This document shows positions 33,508 to 43,388 of a stretch of DNA of 64,000 nucleotides, piece after piece. The DNA is from Nitrospira sp. GTDB taxonomy: Bacteria; Nitrospirota; Nitrospiria; Nitrospirales; Nitrospiraceae. Each line of letters starts with the position of its first letter. Positions within the stretch are counted from its first letter, which is position 1. The stretch is from positions 213,886 to 277,885 of the forward strand of contig JACOEM010000006.1 of assembly GCA_024998565.1 (NCBI GenBank), given 5' to 3'. Both the position numbers and the translations under genes were made by a program. The notes below the pieces were generated by a model. It ran no database searches, was not told the DNA's origin, and saw only the letters and a program-made list of their open reading frames with translations.

Positions 33508-34746
33508 ATGACAGACACAGCGGGGGTTTTCAGGCGGAATTCCAACGGACAGCATCGGCGATCCGGTGACTGGCGTTCTCTTGCGGGACGATGCCTGGTG
33601 ATCGGGCTGGTACTGATCCTGGCGGCAGCCTGCGATCGGGATGCGCCCGTGGCGCCGACGGCCGGTAAGCCGGTGAACAGAGCCGCCAACGGGATGGTGC
33701 AGCTGACCGATCCTGAAATTGCCCGGGCCGGCATCGAGGTGATGACGGTCAAGAAAGAGCCGTTTACCTTCCATCGCGAATTTCCCGCGACCGTGCAAGC
33801 CAACGAGAATGAACTGGCGGAGGTCACGACTCTCATTCGAGGGAGGGTCGTCGAGGTGCTGGTCGATGTGGGGAAAGATGTGAAGAAGGGTGAGCGGTTG
33901 GCTCTGCTCGACAGTACCGATCTCGGGATGGCCGAAGGCGCGTACCTCAAGTCGGCGGCGAGGCAACATGAAGCGCAGCTGGCCTTTGAACGGGCGGAAA
34001 ATCTTCATGAGCATCGTGCGATCAGTCTGGCCGAACTGCAACGCCGGGAAGCGGAAATGAAAACCGCGCGAGCCGATGCGCGGGAAGCCTCGCATCGGCT
34101 CGCGCTGCTCGGCGTGCCGGCCCAGGAAATCCAACGGCTCGAACGCGAGCAGACGATCCGTTCCGACGTGGCGATTCGAGCGCCATTTGCGGGCCGTGTG
34201 ATCATGCGTAATATCACGCGCGGGGAGGTGGTGGAGACCTCGCGGAACTGTTTCACCATCGCCGACCTGTCCGATGTCTGGGTGGTGGCCAACGTGCCGG
34301 AAAAGGACGTGCGCTTTATTCGTCCGAAGGACCGGGTTCATGTGATGGTTCCGGCCTATCCGCACGGGCTGTTCTCCGGCACCGTGACCTACGTCAGCGA
34401 TGTCCTCGACCCGTCGACCAGGACGATGCGCGTCCGTGTCACCGTGCTCAATCCCGATCGGACCTTGAAGCCGGAGATGTTCGCCATGGTCCGTGTGTTC
34501 GCGTCGCCTCAACCGGAGGCGTTGGCGGTGCCGCTCACGGCCGTGCAGCAGGACGGCACGGGCAAATTGCTGTTCGTGCGTCGACCGGACAATCGGTTTG
34601 AATCGCGCCGGGTTCTCCTGGGAGACGAACTGGATGGAAAGGCGCTCGTCCTGGAGGGGCTGCACGAGGGGGAAGACGTGGTCGTCAAAGGAGCCTTCGC
34701 GATCAAGTCGGAGTTCGATATCCACAAAATCGAGCCCACGCCATGA
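33508..34746 (+). CDS. RND efflux membrane-fusion protein (CusB/CzcB type)
   Basis: A 412-residue protein with a lipobox-like signal (LVIGLVLILAAAC) at about residue 45, a barrel-sandwich/lipoyl half (ELAEVTTLIRGRVVEVLVDV), an alpha-hairpin (KSAARQHEAQLAFERAENLH) and a beta-barrel part. It bridges the inner-membrane pump to an outer-membrane channel in the periplasm. It lacks the Met-rich N-terminal metal site of CusB that I would look for. Its stop overlaps the pump start (ATGA), so they are coupled. Confidence 0.9.
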   Translation: MTDTAGVFRRNSNGQHRRSGDWRSLAGRCLVIGLVLILAAACDRDAPVAPTAGKPVNRAANGMVQLTDPEIARAGIEVMTVKKEPFTFHREFPATVQANENELAEVTTLIRGRVVEVLVDVGKDVKKGERLALLDSTDLGMAEGAYLKSAARQHEAQLAFERAENLHEHRAISLAELQRREAEMKTARADAREASHRLALLGVPAQEIQRLEREQTIRSDVAIRAPFAGRVIMRNITRGEVVETSRNCFTIADLSDVWVVANVPEKDVRFIRPKDRVHVMVPAYPHGLFSGTVTYVSDVLDPSTRTMRVRVTVLNPDRTLKPEMFAMVRVFASPQPEALAVPLTAVQQDGTGKLLFVRRPDNRFESRRVLLGDELDGKALVLEGLHEGEDVVVKGAFAIKSEFDIHKIEPTP

Positions 34747-37700
34747 TTGCCTCACTGTTGGAGTTCTCGCTCCGCCAATCGATCCTCGTCATCGGACTGG
34801 CCTGCATGTTCTCCGTGGCCGGGCTGTTCGCCTTTCAATCCATTCCCATCGATGCCTACCCCGATGTGACCAATGTGCAGGTGCAGGTGTTGACGGAAGC
34901 GCCGGGCCTCTCTCCCGTTGAAGTGGAACGCTTCATCACCTATCCGATCGAACTGCAGATGAACGGCCTGCCGGGTCTGACGGAAATCCGCTCGTTGTCC
35001 AAGTTCGCGCTCTCTCAGCTGACGGTGGTGTTCGAAGACGATGTGGATGTGTACTTTGCCCGCCAGTTGGTGTTGGAGCGGATCATGGCGGTCAAGGAGC
35101 GGTTGCCGGCGGGCATCGATCCGGTCCTGGCGCCGGTCACGACCGGGCTGGGGGAGATTTACCAATACTATCTCGAAGGCCCGCAAGCCCATGCGACCGA
35201 TGCCGTGATAGTGGAGGCCGAGCTGACGAATCAGCGGACGGTACAGGACTGGGTGCTGCGCCCCTTGCTGAAAAGTGTGCCGGGCGTGATCGATGTGAAC
35301 GGTCTGGGCGGATTCGTGAAGCAGTTCCACGTGTTGGTGGATCCCGACAAGTTACGCAAATACAGCCTGACGCTGCACGACATCTATGAGGCGGTGCAGA
35401 AGAACAATGCCAATTCCGGCGGCAACGTGCTGGAGCGGCATGCGGAACGCGCGATTGTGCGGGGGCTGGGACTCATCAAAACCCTGCCCGACATCGAACG
35501 TATCGTCGTGAAGGAAGCGGGCGGCACACCCGTGTTCGTCCGTGATGTGGCAGAGGTGCGTATCGGTCATGCGGTGCGCCATGGCGCGGCCGTGTTGAAC
35601 GGCGAGCGGGAGGTGGTGGCGGGCACGGTGTTGATGCTGCGCGGAGGCAATGCACGTGAAGTCGTCCAAGCCGTGAAACGCCGGGTCGACACGATTCAGC
35701 AGGACGGGTTGTTGTCGGAAGGCCTCAAGATCATCCCGTTTTATGACCGGATCGAGCTCGTGACAGCGGCCATCAATACCGTGCGCGATGCCTTGATCGA
35801 GGGCATCGTCCTGGTGACCGTTGTGTTTTTCCTGTTTCTGGGCCATGTGCGGAGCGCGATCGTCGTCACCGTGTCTCTGTTGGTTACGCCGCTGATGACG
35901 TTCCTGGTGATGCAACGCGTGGGGCTCTCCGCCAACCTCATGACCTTGGGCGGCCTGGCGATCGGGATCGGGGAAATTGCCGACGGATCGTTGGTCGTGG
36001 TGGAGAATGTCTATCGCCATCTCTCAGAAAATCATTTGCATCAGCGGTCCCGGCTGGAGGTGATTTTCCGGGCCACCAGCGAAGTAGGGCGGCCGATCGT
36101 GTTCGGGATCCTGATCATCAGCGTCGTCTTCCTTCCCCTCATGACTCTGCACGGGATGGAAGGGAAAATGTTTGCCCCCCTGGCCTATACGCTCGTGATT
36201 TCGCTGCTGATGTCGGTGGTCGTCACCTTGACCCTCTCGCCGGTTCTGGCGTCCCTGATCCTGCGCGGCGATCATCCGGAGGAGACCCGGCTCGCCCGGT
36301 GGATGAAGGCCCGCTATCAGCCGGTGCTCCGTTGGACGCTCGACCATCGGGTGCCGGTGTTGCTGGGATCGACGGCGGTGGTGTTGGCGAGTCTGACCCT
36401 GCTGCCGTTCGTGGGGCGGGAATTCATTCCGATTCTGGAGGAGGGGGCGTTGACGCCGCAAATCGTGCGGCTGCCGAGTGTCTCGTTGCCGGAGTCGATC
36501 GCGATTGAGAAGCAGACGCAGAAAGTCATGCTGGAGTTTCCGGAAGTGCAGATGTCGGTGAGCAAGATCGGACGCCCCGATATCGCCGTCGGTCCGGAGG
36601 AGCCGAATGAGAGCGATCCGATCGTGACGCTGTATCCGCGAAACACCTGGACCACGGCACAGACACAATCGGGCCTGGTCGATGCGATCCGGAAGCGCCT
36701 TACGGAGATTCCCGGTATTTCCGTCCTGATGAGTCAGCCGATTCAGGAGCGGGTCGATGAATTGATCTCAGGCATCAGGACCGAATGCGCCATCAAACTG
36801 TTCGGTGAGGATCTCGACCTGCTGTATCAGAACGCCGAAGCCATTGCGAATCTGATGCGTACGGTGGAAGGGGTCAAAGACGTCAAGGTCGAACAGGTTG
36901 CCGGGCAGCCGTATTTGACGATCGACATCGATCGTCAAAAAATCGCCCGTTACGGGATCAACGTGTCGGATGTGCACGACATCATTACGACGGCGGTGGG
37001 CGGCAAGCCGGCCACGCAGGTGTACGAAGGGGAGCGTCGATTTCAGCTGACCCTGCGTTTCCCGGAGCCCTCTCGCAACAGTATCGGGGCCATCGGAGAT
37101 ATCCGGGTACGATCCGCGTCCGGCGCGCCGATTCCCTTGAGTGAGCTCGCGACCATCGACATGCGGGAAGGCCCGGCGCGTATCAGCCGTGAGCAGGCGA
37201 AGCGGCGGATCTACATCGGGTTCAATGTGGTGGGGCGCGACATCGGCAGTGTCGTGGATGAAGGCCGGAAGCTGTTGGCCGAACGGATCCGGTTGCCGCA
37301 GGGGTATACGGTGGCGTGGGGCGGGGCGTTCGAGAATATGGAACGTGCGAATGCGCGCTTGCTGGTAGTGGTGCCGATCACGCTCGGGTTGGTCTTCTTC
37401 CTGCTCTTCTGGGCGTTTCACTCGCTGCGGTATGCCTCCTTGATCATTCTGAATCTGCCGTTCGCCTTGATCGGCGGTGTCGTGTCGCTGTGGCTCAGCG
37501 ATCAATATCTGAGTGTGCCCGCCTCGATCGGGTTTATCGAACTGTTCGGGTTGGCGGTGGGCAACGGCATCGTGCTCGTCTCCTATATCAATCAGTTGCG
37601 GAATGAGGGGCAGCAGACGGAGGCGGCGATCATGACGGGCTGTGTCTTACGGCTTCGCCCGGTCGTGATGACGATGATGACGACGTTGCTCGGCCTCTTG

Positions 37701-37871
37701 CCGCTGGTCCTGGCGCAAGGAATCGGAGCGGAGGTCCAGCGGCCTTTGGCCACGGTCGTCGTCGGCGGCCTGTTCACGTCCACGGCGTTGACGCTGCTGG
37801 TCCTTCCGGCCCTGTATCGAACGTTTGCCGAACAGGAGATCGCGAAGGAACATGCCCCGGAGTGGGTGTGA
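34743..37871 (+). CDS. HME-type RND heavy-metal efflux pump (CzcA/CusA family)
   Basis: The 1042-residue, twelve-helix pump starts with MIASLLEFSLRQSILVIGLA, has two large periplasmic loops and a duplicated RND fold, and contains the AIGIGEIADGSLVVVEN helix-4 motif. HME pumps of the Czc type have DFGxxxDGAxxxVEN there; here the first Asp is replaced, so it looks closer to the CusA (xIGxxxD) variant. Pumps use the proton gradient to export divalent or monovalent metal ions; which ion is unknown. ATGA coupling to the adaptor gene is visible. No outer-membrane factor is present nearby. Confidence 0.9.
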   Translation: MIASLLEFSLRQSILVIGLACMFSVAGLFAFQSIPIDAYPDVTNVQVQVLTEAPGLSPVEVERFITYPIELQMNGLPGLTEIRSLSKFALSQLTVVFEDDVDVYFARQLVLERIMAVKERLPAGIDPVLAPVTTGLGEIYQYYLEGPQAHATDAVIVEAELTNQRTVQDWVLRPLLKSVPGVIDVNGLGGFVKQFHVLVDPDKLRKYSLTLHDIYEAVQKNNANSGGNVLERHAERAIVRGLGLIKTLPDIERIVVKEAGGTPVFVRDVAEVRIGHAVRHGAAVLNGEREVVAGTVLMLRGGNAREVVQAVKRRVDTIQQDGLLSEGLKIIPFYDRIELVTAAINTVRDALIEGIVLVTVVFFLFLGHVRSAIVVTVSLLVTPLMTFLVMQRVGLSANLMTLGGLAIGIGEIADGSLVVVENVYRHLSENHLHQRSRLEVIFRATSEVGRPIVFGILIISVVFLPLMTLHGMEGKMFAPLAYTLVISLLMSVVVTLTLSPVLASLILRGDHPEETRLARWMKARYQPVLRWTLDHRVPVLLGSTAVVLASLTLLPFVGREFIPILEEGALTPQIVRLPSVSLPESIAIEKQTQKVMLEFPEVQMSVSKIGRPDIAVGPEEPNESDPIVTLYPRNTWTTAQTQSGLVDAIRKRLTEIPGISVLMSQPIQERVDELISGIRTECAIKLFGEDLDLLYQNAEAIANLMRTVEGVKDVKVEQVAGQPYLTIDIDRQKIARYGINVSDVHDIITTAVGGKPATQVYEGERRFQLTLRFPEPSRNSIGAIGDIRVRSASGAPIPLSELATIDMREGPARISREQAKRRIYIGFNVVGRDIGSVVDEGRKLLAERIRLPQGYTVAWGGAFENMERANARLLVVVPITLGLVFFLLFWAFHSLRYASLIILNLPFALIGGVVSLWLSDQYLSVPASIGFIELFGLAVGNGIVLVSYINQLRNEGQQTEAAIMTGCVLRLRPVVMTMMTTLLGLLPLVLAQGIGAEVQRPLATVVVGGLFTSTALTLLVLPALYRTFAEQEIAKEHAPEWV

Positions 37872-37888
37872 AGGGAGGTCACGAGACC

Positions 37889-40414
37889 ATGGAGAACGGA
37901 CGACCCTTTTGGGCCTGTTCTCCGGACGAGCTGCTTCGCGATCTGCGCGCCGTACCGGAGGGGTTGAGCAGCGGCGAAGCCGAACAGCGGCAAGTCGTCT
38001 CTGCCTCCGTCCGGCTCAAACCCCAGCGAGACAGTCAGCCGCTCCGGCTGCTGCTGGCCCAGTTCCGAAGCCCCATTATTCTCATCCTGCTCTTTGTCTC
38101 CTGTGTGTCGTTTTTTCTCGCCGAACATAGCGATGCGCTGATTATTCTGGCCATCATTCTGGTGAGCGCGCTGTTGAGTTTCTGGCAGGAATACAGTGCG
38201 GCCCGCGCCGTGGCCGGCCTGTTGGCGCTCGTGCAGATCACGGCCCGAGCATGGCGGGACGGCCGGTTGCGGGAGGTGCCTGCCGACGACATCGTGCCGG
38301 GCGATATTGTGGAGCTCTCGGCAGGATCGAGCCTGCCCGGGGACGCGCGGCTGCTCGATGCCAAGGATCTGTTCGTCGATGAAGCGACCTTGACGGGGGA
38401 GACCTATCCGGCAGAGAAATCGACAGGAACACTCACGGCTGCGGCCCCTTTGCAGAAGCGCACGAACAGCCTGTTTCTGGGAACCCATGTGGTGAGCGGG
38501 CAGGCGCGGGCCGTGATCGTGGCGGTAGGCAAGGACACGGAATTCGGCCGCATCGCCCATCGGATGCAGGTACGGGCGCCGGAAACGGAATTTGAACGGG
38601 GCGTGCGCCGATTCGGGTATCTGTTGCTCGAAGTCACGTTGCTGCTGGTCTTCTCGATTTTCGCGGTGAACGTGTATTTGGAGCGCCCGGTCCTGGAGTC
38701 CTTTCTGTTTTCCATGGCGTTGGCCGTCGGCCTGACGCCGCAACTGTTGCCGGCCATCATCAGCGTCAATCTCTCCCACGGCGCCAGGCGAATGGCGCGA
38801 CACAAGGTGGTCGTCAAACGCCTGACCTCGATTGAAAACTTCGGCAGCATGAACGTGTTGTGCTCCGACAAAACCGGTACCCTGACCATGGGGTCCATGC
38901 GGCTGCACGCGGCACTGGATCTTCAGGGCCGGCCGAGCGAGAAGGTGTTATTCCTCGCCCAGCTGAACGCGATGTTCGAAACCGGATTCCCGAATCCGCT
39001 GGATGACGCGTTGCGCCGACACCGGTCGGTCGATCTCACCGGTTATCGCAAGCTGGAGGAAGAACCGTACGACTTCGTCCGCAAACGGCTCTCGATTCTG
39101 GTGGCGACCCCGCAGACGCATGTGTTGATCACGAAGGGGGCCGTGGACAGCATGCTGACGGCCTGTCTCGATGCTGAACAGCCGGACGGCACTGTGGTGT
39201 CGATCGATGAGGTCCGGGATTCCATTCGACAGCAGGTTCGCGAACTGAGTGCGCAAGGATTTCGCACGCTGGGGCTGGCCTGCCGTGACATGGGCGCCGC
39301 TGACCGTGTTTCCAAGGAACATGAAACGGCCATGACCTTTCTGGGCCTGGTGGCCTTTGCCGATCCTCCGAAGCCCGGCATGGCCGAGACCATTGCCACG
39401 CTCAAACGCCTCGGGGTTTCGTTAAAAATGGTGACCGGAGATCAGGCGCCGGTGGCGGCGTATGTCGGGCGGGCGGTTGGGCTTGAGAATCCGCACCTGC
39501 TTACGGGAACTGATCTGCGCGGCATGAGCGACGACGCGCTACGCACGCGCGCGAACAGCATCGACATCTTCGCGGAAATCGAACCCAATCAAAAGGAACG
39601 CATCATCCGTGCGCTGCGCGCCTCCGGCAATGTGGTGGGGTACCTCGGCGACGGTATCAACGATGCCCCGGCGCTCCACGCGGCGGATGTCGGCATTTCA
39701 GTCGATAGCGCCGTCGATGTCGCCAAAGAAGCGGCCGACCTCGTCCTGTTGGAGCATGATTTGGGCGTGCTGGTGCAAGGTGTTCGCGAGGGCCGCATGA
39801 CCTTCGCCAATACGCTGAAATATGTGTTTATGGCCACCAGTGCGAATTTCGGCAACATGTTCAGCATGGCCGGGGCCTCGCTGTTCCTACCGTTTCTCCC
39901 GCTGCTGCCGAAGCAAATCCTGTTGACGAATGTCCTGACCGACCTTCCGGAAATGACCATTGCCACCGACCGGGTCGATCACGAACTGATCGAGCGGCCT
40001 CGCCGATGGGATATCCCGTTCATCCGACGATTCATGCTCACCTTCGGTCTGGTGAGTTCCCTGTTCGATTACCTCACGTTCGGCGTCCTCTTGCTGCTGT
40101 TGCGCTCAACGACCGGCCAGTTTCGCACCGGCTGGTTTGTCGAATCCGTACTGTCGGCCTCGTTGATCGTGCTGGTCATTCGCACCCGCCGGCCGTGCTA
40201 TAGCAGCCGGCCCTCTCCGGCGCTGCTGCTCACGACCCTCCTGACTGGATTGGCGACCATGTTGCTGCCGGTGACACCGGTGGGAGCGTTTCTGGGATTC
40301 GAGCCGCTGCCACCCATCTTCTGGGCGGCGATGCTCGGAATCCTGTTGGCCTATGTGGTGGTGGCGGAGTTCGCAAAGCAGTTGTTTTACCGGCAGGTTC
40401 ACAATGGGAGTTAA
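37889..40414 (+). CDS. P-type ATPase, magnesium-transport (P3B, MgtA-like)
   Basis: AAGGGAGGTCACGAGACC precedes the ATG at 37889. The 841-residue protein has the phosphorylated Asp327 in LCSDKTGTLTMG, the helix-4 motif AVGLTPQLLPAIISVNL and a run KRLTSIENFGSMNVLC, all of the MgtA/MgtB group rather than Cd or Ca pumps. TGDQAPVAAYVGR and GDGINDAPALHAADVGIS complete the core. The C-terminal membrane half reads LLTNVLTDLPEMTIATDRVD, a variant of the MgtA pattern. Family members import Mg(II) (and Ni/Co). It starts 17 bases after the RND pump, so it is in the same transcript. Confidence 0.85.
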   Translation: MENGRPFWACSPDELLRDLRAVPEGLSSGEAEQRQVVSASVRLKPQRDSQPLRLLLAQFRSPIILILLFVSCVSFFLAEHSDALIILAIILVSALLSFWQEYSAARAVAGLLALVQITARAWRDGRLREVPADDIVPGDIVELSAGSSLPGDARLLDAKDLFVDEATLTGETYPAEKSTGTLTAAAPLQKRTNSLFLGTHVVSGQARAVIVAVGKDTEFGRIAHRMQVRAPETEFERGVRRFGYLLLEVTLLLVFSIFAVNVYLERPVLESFLFSMALAVGLTPQLLPAIISVNLSHGARRMARHKVVVKRLTSIENFGSMNVLCSDKTGTLTMGSMRLHAALDLQGRPSEKVLFLAQLNAMFETGFPNPLDDALRRHRSVDLTGYRKLEEEPYDFVRKRLSILVATPQTHVLITKGAVDSMLTACLDAEQPDGTVVSIDEVRDSIRQQVRELSAQGFRTLGLACRDMGAADRVSKEHETAMTFLGLVAFADPPKPGMAETIATLKRLGVSLKMVTGDQAPVAAYVGRAVGLENPHLLTGTDLRGMSDDALRTRANSIDIFAEIEPNQKERIIRALRASGNVVGYLGDGINDAPALHAADVGISVDSAVDVAKEAADLVLLEHDLGVLVQGVREGRMTFANTLKYVFMATSANFGNMFSMAGASLFLPFLPLLPKQILLTNVLTDLPEMTIATDRVDHELIERPRRWDIPFIRRFMLTFGLVSSLFDYLTFGVLLLLLRSTTGQFRTGWFVESVLSASLIVLVIRTRRPCYSSRPSPALLLTTLLTGLATMLLPVTPVGAFLGFEPLPPIFWAAMLGILLAYVVVAEFAKQLFYRQVHNGS

Positions 40415-40488
40415 TGCGGCAAGGCCGTCGGAAGAGAGGGCGACGCGAAGGCACGTCACGTGGCGGCTCCCTGTAATCAATCATCTCC

Positions 40489-40516
40489 TTGACTGTGCAT
40501 GGTGATGTAGTACAAC
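40489..40516 (+). promoter_or_regulatory. candidate sigma-70 promoter for the sensor kinase
   Basis: TTGACT (40489-40494), a 16-base spacer and TACAAC (40511-40516, four of six consensus). It lies about 50 bases upstream of the histidine kinase start at 40574. Experimental proof absent. Confidence 0.4.
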
Positions 40517-40573
40517 CAAAGGAAGAAGTTCAGATCCTGTCTACTCCCCGCTGTCGATTCTCGTGAGGACGTC

Positions 40574-42088
40574 ATGGCCGTTTCCACGCCGCGCTCCAAT
40601 ACTCCGTCGTATGATCCGCAGGTCTTGCTCGATTCACAGCCGGTGACCGTGAATGTGATCGATCCTGCCGACCATTCCGTGCAATTCCAAAATCGAACCT
40701 CACTGGAAATATTCGGTGACATGGCCGGTTCCAGATGCCATGCGAAAATCGCGGGGAAGGCGGCTCCCTGTGAGTTTTGCCGCATGCCTGAGGCGTTGGC
40801 GCGGGAAGGCGTGGTATCCGAGGAGGTGGACATGCCCGATGGCCGCCGTCTCCTGATCCATTGGGCCAAGGCTCCGACGACGGACGGACGGGTCCATGTC
40901 ATTGAAACGATCGTCGATGTGACGAAACGGAAGCAGGACGAGCAGAGCCTGCGGCAGTCGCAGAAGATGGAGGCCCTCGGGCGGCTGGCGGCCGGCATCG
41001 CGCACGATTTTAACAATCTGCTCATGGTGGTGATCGGCCATTCACAACGGGTGGCGCAGCAGCTCGGCTCGCATCCCTGTCATCATGAAGTGGAGATGAT
41101 CGGACAGGCGGGGAGCAGGGCGGCCGCTTTGACGAAGAAGCTGCTGACGTTCAGCCGGCGCCAGGTGCTGGAACAGCGGGATGTGCCGCTCAATACGTTG
41201 ATTCGCGACATGGAAGATATTCTGCGTCGTTTAATCGGTGAGCAGATTCAGACGGTGATTGTGCTCGATCCCAAGGCCGGGCATGTGTTGGGCGATCCCG
41301 TGCAAATCGAGCAGGTGTTGCTCAATCTGGCCCTCAATGCGCGCGATTCCATGGCGGAAGGCGGGATTCTCACGATCGAGACAGGGAATGCCGATCTGGA
41401 CGAGGCGTACGTGCGTGCCCACCCCGGCGCGGTTCCTGGTCCCTACGTCAAACTCGTGGTGGAGGATACCGGATGCGGGATCGACGCCGAGACGCTCGCC
41501 CATATCTTTGAGCCGTTCTTCAGTACGAAGGAGTTCGGCAAAGGTACCGGCCTGGGGTTAGCCACGGTCTATGGCATTGTGAAGGAAAGCCGCGGCTATA
41601 TCGATGTGACCAGCCAGCCTGGACGCGGCTCGCGGTTTACGGTGATGTGGCCCCGGGTGCTGACACAAACAGGAGAAGCCGAGCCGGTGGCGGCGTCTCG
41701 TGCGCTTCCGGCCGCCTGCGCGACCATCCTGCTTGTGGAAGACGACGAGGGCATTCGGCGCCTCGTCTCAGCCGTGCTTCGAGACCAGGGGTATGAGGTG
41801 CTGGCGGCCACCGACGGCGTCGAGGCGCTGCAAATGCTGCAGTTGCGAAAAGGGGGATGCGATCTCCTGATCACGGATGTCATCCTGCCGAGAATGAAAG
41901 CGGCCGTGCTGGCACAGGGGGCGAGGACGATGTTTCCGAACATCAAAGTACTTTATATTTCCGGTTATTCCGGCGACATGCTGGTCTCGCACGGGGTCGA
42001 TGCACAAGCCGCCTATTTGCAGAAACCGTTTCTCCCCCAGGCCATTATTGAAAAGGTGGCTGAACTCCTGCCCGCTCGCCCGCAGTAG
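40574..42088 (+). CDS. cytosolic hybrid histidine kinase (PAS, HisKA, HATPase, receiver)
   Basis: The 504 residues hold a PAS-like sensor part (residues 10-130) with a Cys-rich stretch (CHAKIAGKAAPCEFC), a dimerisation helix with His144 in AAGIAHDFNNLL, a HATPase core (NLALNARDSM, DTGCGID, GKGTGLGLATVYGIV), and a receiver domain with phospho-acceptor Asp435 (LLITDVILPRM) and a downstream QKPF Lys. No transmembrane segment is present, so it senses a cytosolic signal. The three Cys of the PAS could bind metal or respond to redox. No separate response regulator is encoded next to it. Confidence 0.9.
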   Translation: MAVSTPRSNTPSYDPQVLLDSQPVTVNVIDPADHSVQFQNRTSLEIFGDMAGSRCHAKIAGKAAPCEFCRMPEALAREGVVSEEVDMPDGRRLLIHWAKAPTTDGRVHVIETIVDVTKRKQDEQSLRQSQKMEALGRLAAGIAHDFNNLLMVVIGHSQRVAQQLGSHPCHHEVEMIGQAGSRAAALTKKLLTFSRRQVLEQRDVPLNTLIRDMEDILRRLIGEQIQTVIVLDPKAGHVLGDPVQIEQVLLNLALNARDSMAEGGILTIETGNADLDEAYVRAHPGAVPGPYVKLVVEDTGCGIDAETLAHIFEPFFSTKEFGKGTGLGLATVYGIVKESRGYIDVTSQPGRGSRFTVMWPRVLTQTGEAEPVAASRALPAACATILLVEDDEGIRRLVSAVLRDQGYEVLAATDGVEALQMLQLRKGGCDLLITDVILPRMKAAVLAQGARTMFPNIKVLYISGYSGDMLVSHGVDAQAAYLQKPFLPQAIIEKVAELLPARPQ

Positions 42089-42320
42089 CGCGGGCCGAGA
42101 TACGACTTTCCTGATTGGATCAATCCTGCCCGTATGCAGCCCGCTTCCAGATGGCCGCCGGTGATTCCATTACGATGCTGCCCGCAAGCGTCAGGGTTGG
42201 GTAACCGACTGGTCGAATCGACGCGGATGACTGCTTGACGCCGGAGCGGAGGAGTCGGCACACTCCCGACCATTGCGGATCTCGGTCCTTAGACCTGAGA
42301 ATCGTGGTAAGGAGAGGCGA

Positions 42321-43337
42321 TTGCTCGCGTCATGGACCATCCTCGTGCTGAGCGGAGCCATGATCGTCATGGCAGGGACGAAACTCTCGCGCTGCGGCGA
42401 CCAGATAGCGGCGCTGACAGGCCTTGGGCGACTGTGGGTCGGCGTCGTGTTGATGGCGGCTGCGACGTCGCTGCCCGAGGTATTCACGACCGTCAGCGCC
42501 GGTTTGCTCGATGCGCCGGACCTGGCCGCCGGAGATCTCTTCGGCGCGGTGCTTGCCAACATGTTCACCCTTGGCCTCATCGACCTTGTCCATCGCGACA
42601 AGCGCGTCTGGGAGCAGGCGGCTTTCGAGCATACGCTCGTGGCTGCGCTGGCGATGCTCCTCACTGGATTAGCCGCGTTTCTGATGTTGTTTCGGAACGG
42701 GATGGGTGCTTCGGCCATCGAAGGGGGAAGCGCTCTGCTCTTTCTGGCCTATGTCTTCGGCATGCGGATGGTGTTTCGACAGGAAGACGTCAAGCGGCGC
42801 CAGCGGGCACAGCAACTCCTTGCCGAGGCGGAGGCTGACGACGACCACACGCGAGAGTCAGTCCGGCGTGACGGACTGCGCCGCGCCGCCATCGGATTCG
42901 TCGCCGCTACGGTGGTCCTGATCATCGCCGCCCCACTGCTTGCCAAGTCAGCCAAGGATATCGCGGATCAATCGGGAGTCAGCACGACCTTCGTCGGGAC
43001 GTCGCTCGTGGCGGTGGTGACGACATTGCCTGAGTTGGTCACGTCTCTGGCCGCCGTCCGGCTCGGGGCCTTCGATCTTGCAGTGGGCAATCTCTTCGGC
43101 AGCAATGCCTTCAATATAGCGGCTTTCTTGTTTGCCGACCTGGCATACGCCGGTGGGCCATTACTCGGTGCGATCGACTCCACTCATGCGTTGACCGCCC
43201 TCTGGGGCATTGTGATGATGAATGTAGGGCTGATGGGGATTGTGTATCGAGTGGAGAAGCGGTATTGGCTCATTGAACCGGATAGCCTGGTGATGATTCT
43301 CGGGTATTTGCTCGGCCTCTGGCTGTTGTTCCGATGA
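42321..43337 (+). CDS. Na+/Ca2+-exchanger superfamily (CaCA) antiporter
   Basis: About eleven hydrophobic segments and two alpha repeats: AAATSLPEVFTTVSA (first half) and VAVVTTLPELVTSLAAVR plus GNLFGSNAFNI (second half), each with the conserved Glu and Asn/Asp of cation/Ca exchangers. The central cytosolic loop is acidic (AEADDDHTRES). I prefer the TTG start at 42321 because GTAAGGAGAGGCG lies directly upstream; another TTG at 42273 has no site. It would exchange Ca(II) or another cation for Na or H; specificity is not known. Confidence 0.88.
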   Translation: MLASWTILVLSGAMIVMAGTKLSRCGDQIAALTGLGRLWVGVVLMAAATSLPEVFTTVSAGLLDAPDLAAGDLFGAVLANMFTLGLIDLVHRDKRVWEQAAFEHTLVAALAMLLTGLAAFLMLFRNGMGASAIEGGSALLFLAYVFGMRMVFRQEDVKRRQRAQQLLAEAEADDDHTRESVRRDGLRRAAIGFVAATVVLIIAAPLLAKSAKDIADQSGVSTTFVGTSLVAVVTTLPELVTSLAAVRLGAFDLAVGNLFGSNAFNIAAFLFADLAYAGGPLLGAIDSTHALTALWGIVMMNVGLMGIVYRVEKRYWLIEPDSLVMILGYLLGLWLLFR

Positions 43338-43388
43338 CGCCGGGCATGTGCACGAGGGATATGATCTTCCTGCTCACCTCGCGGGCGG

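Noticed and set aside
33469..34755. 428-codon antisense frame over the RND adaptor
   Set aside because: The adaptor on the plus strand has clear family motifs and couples to the pump.
37592..38908. 438-codon antisense frame across the RND pump end and the Mg ATPase start
   Set aside because: It crosses two well-supported genes, has no ribosome site and reads as low-information sequence.
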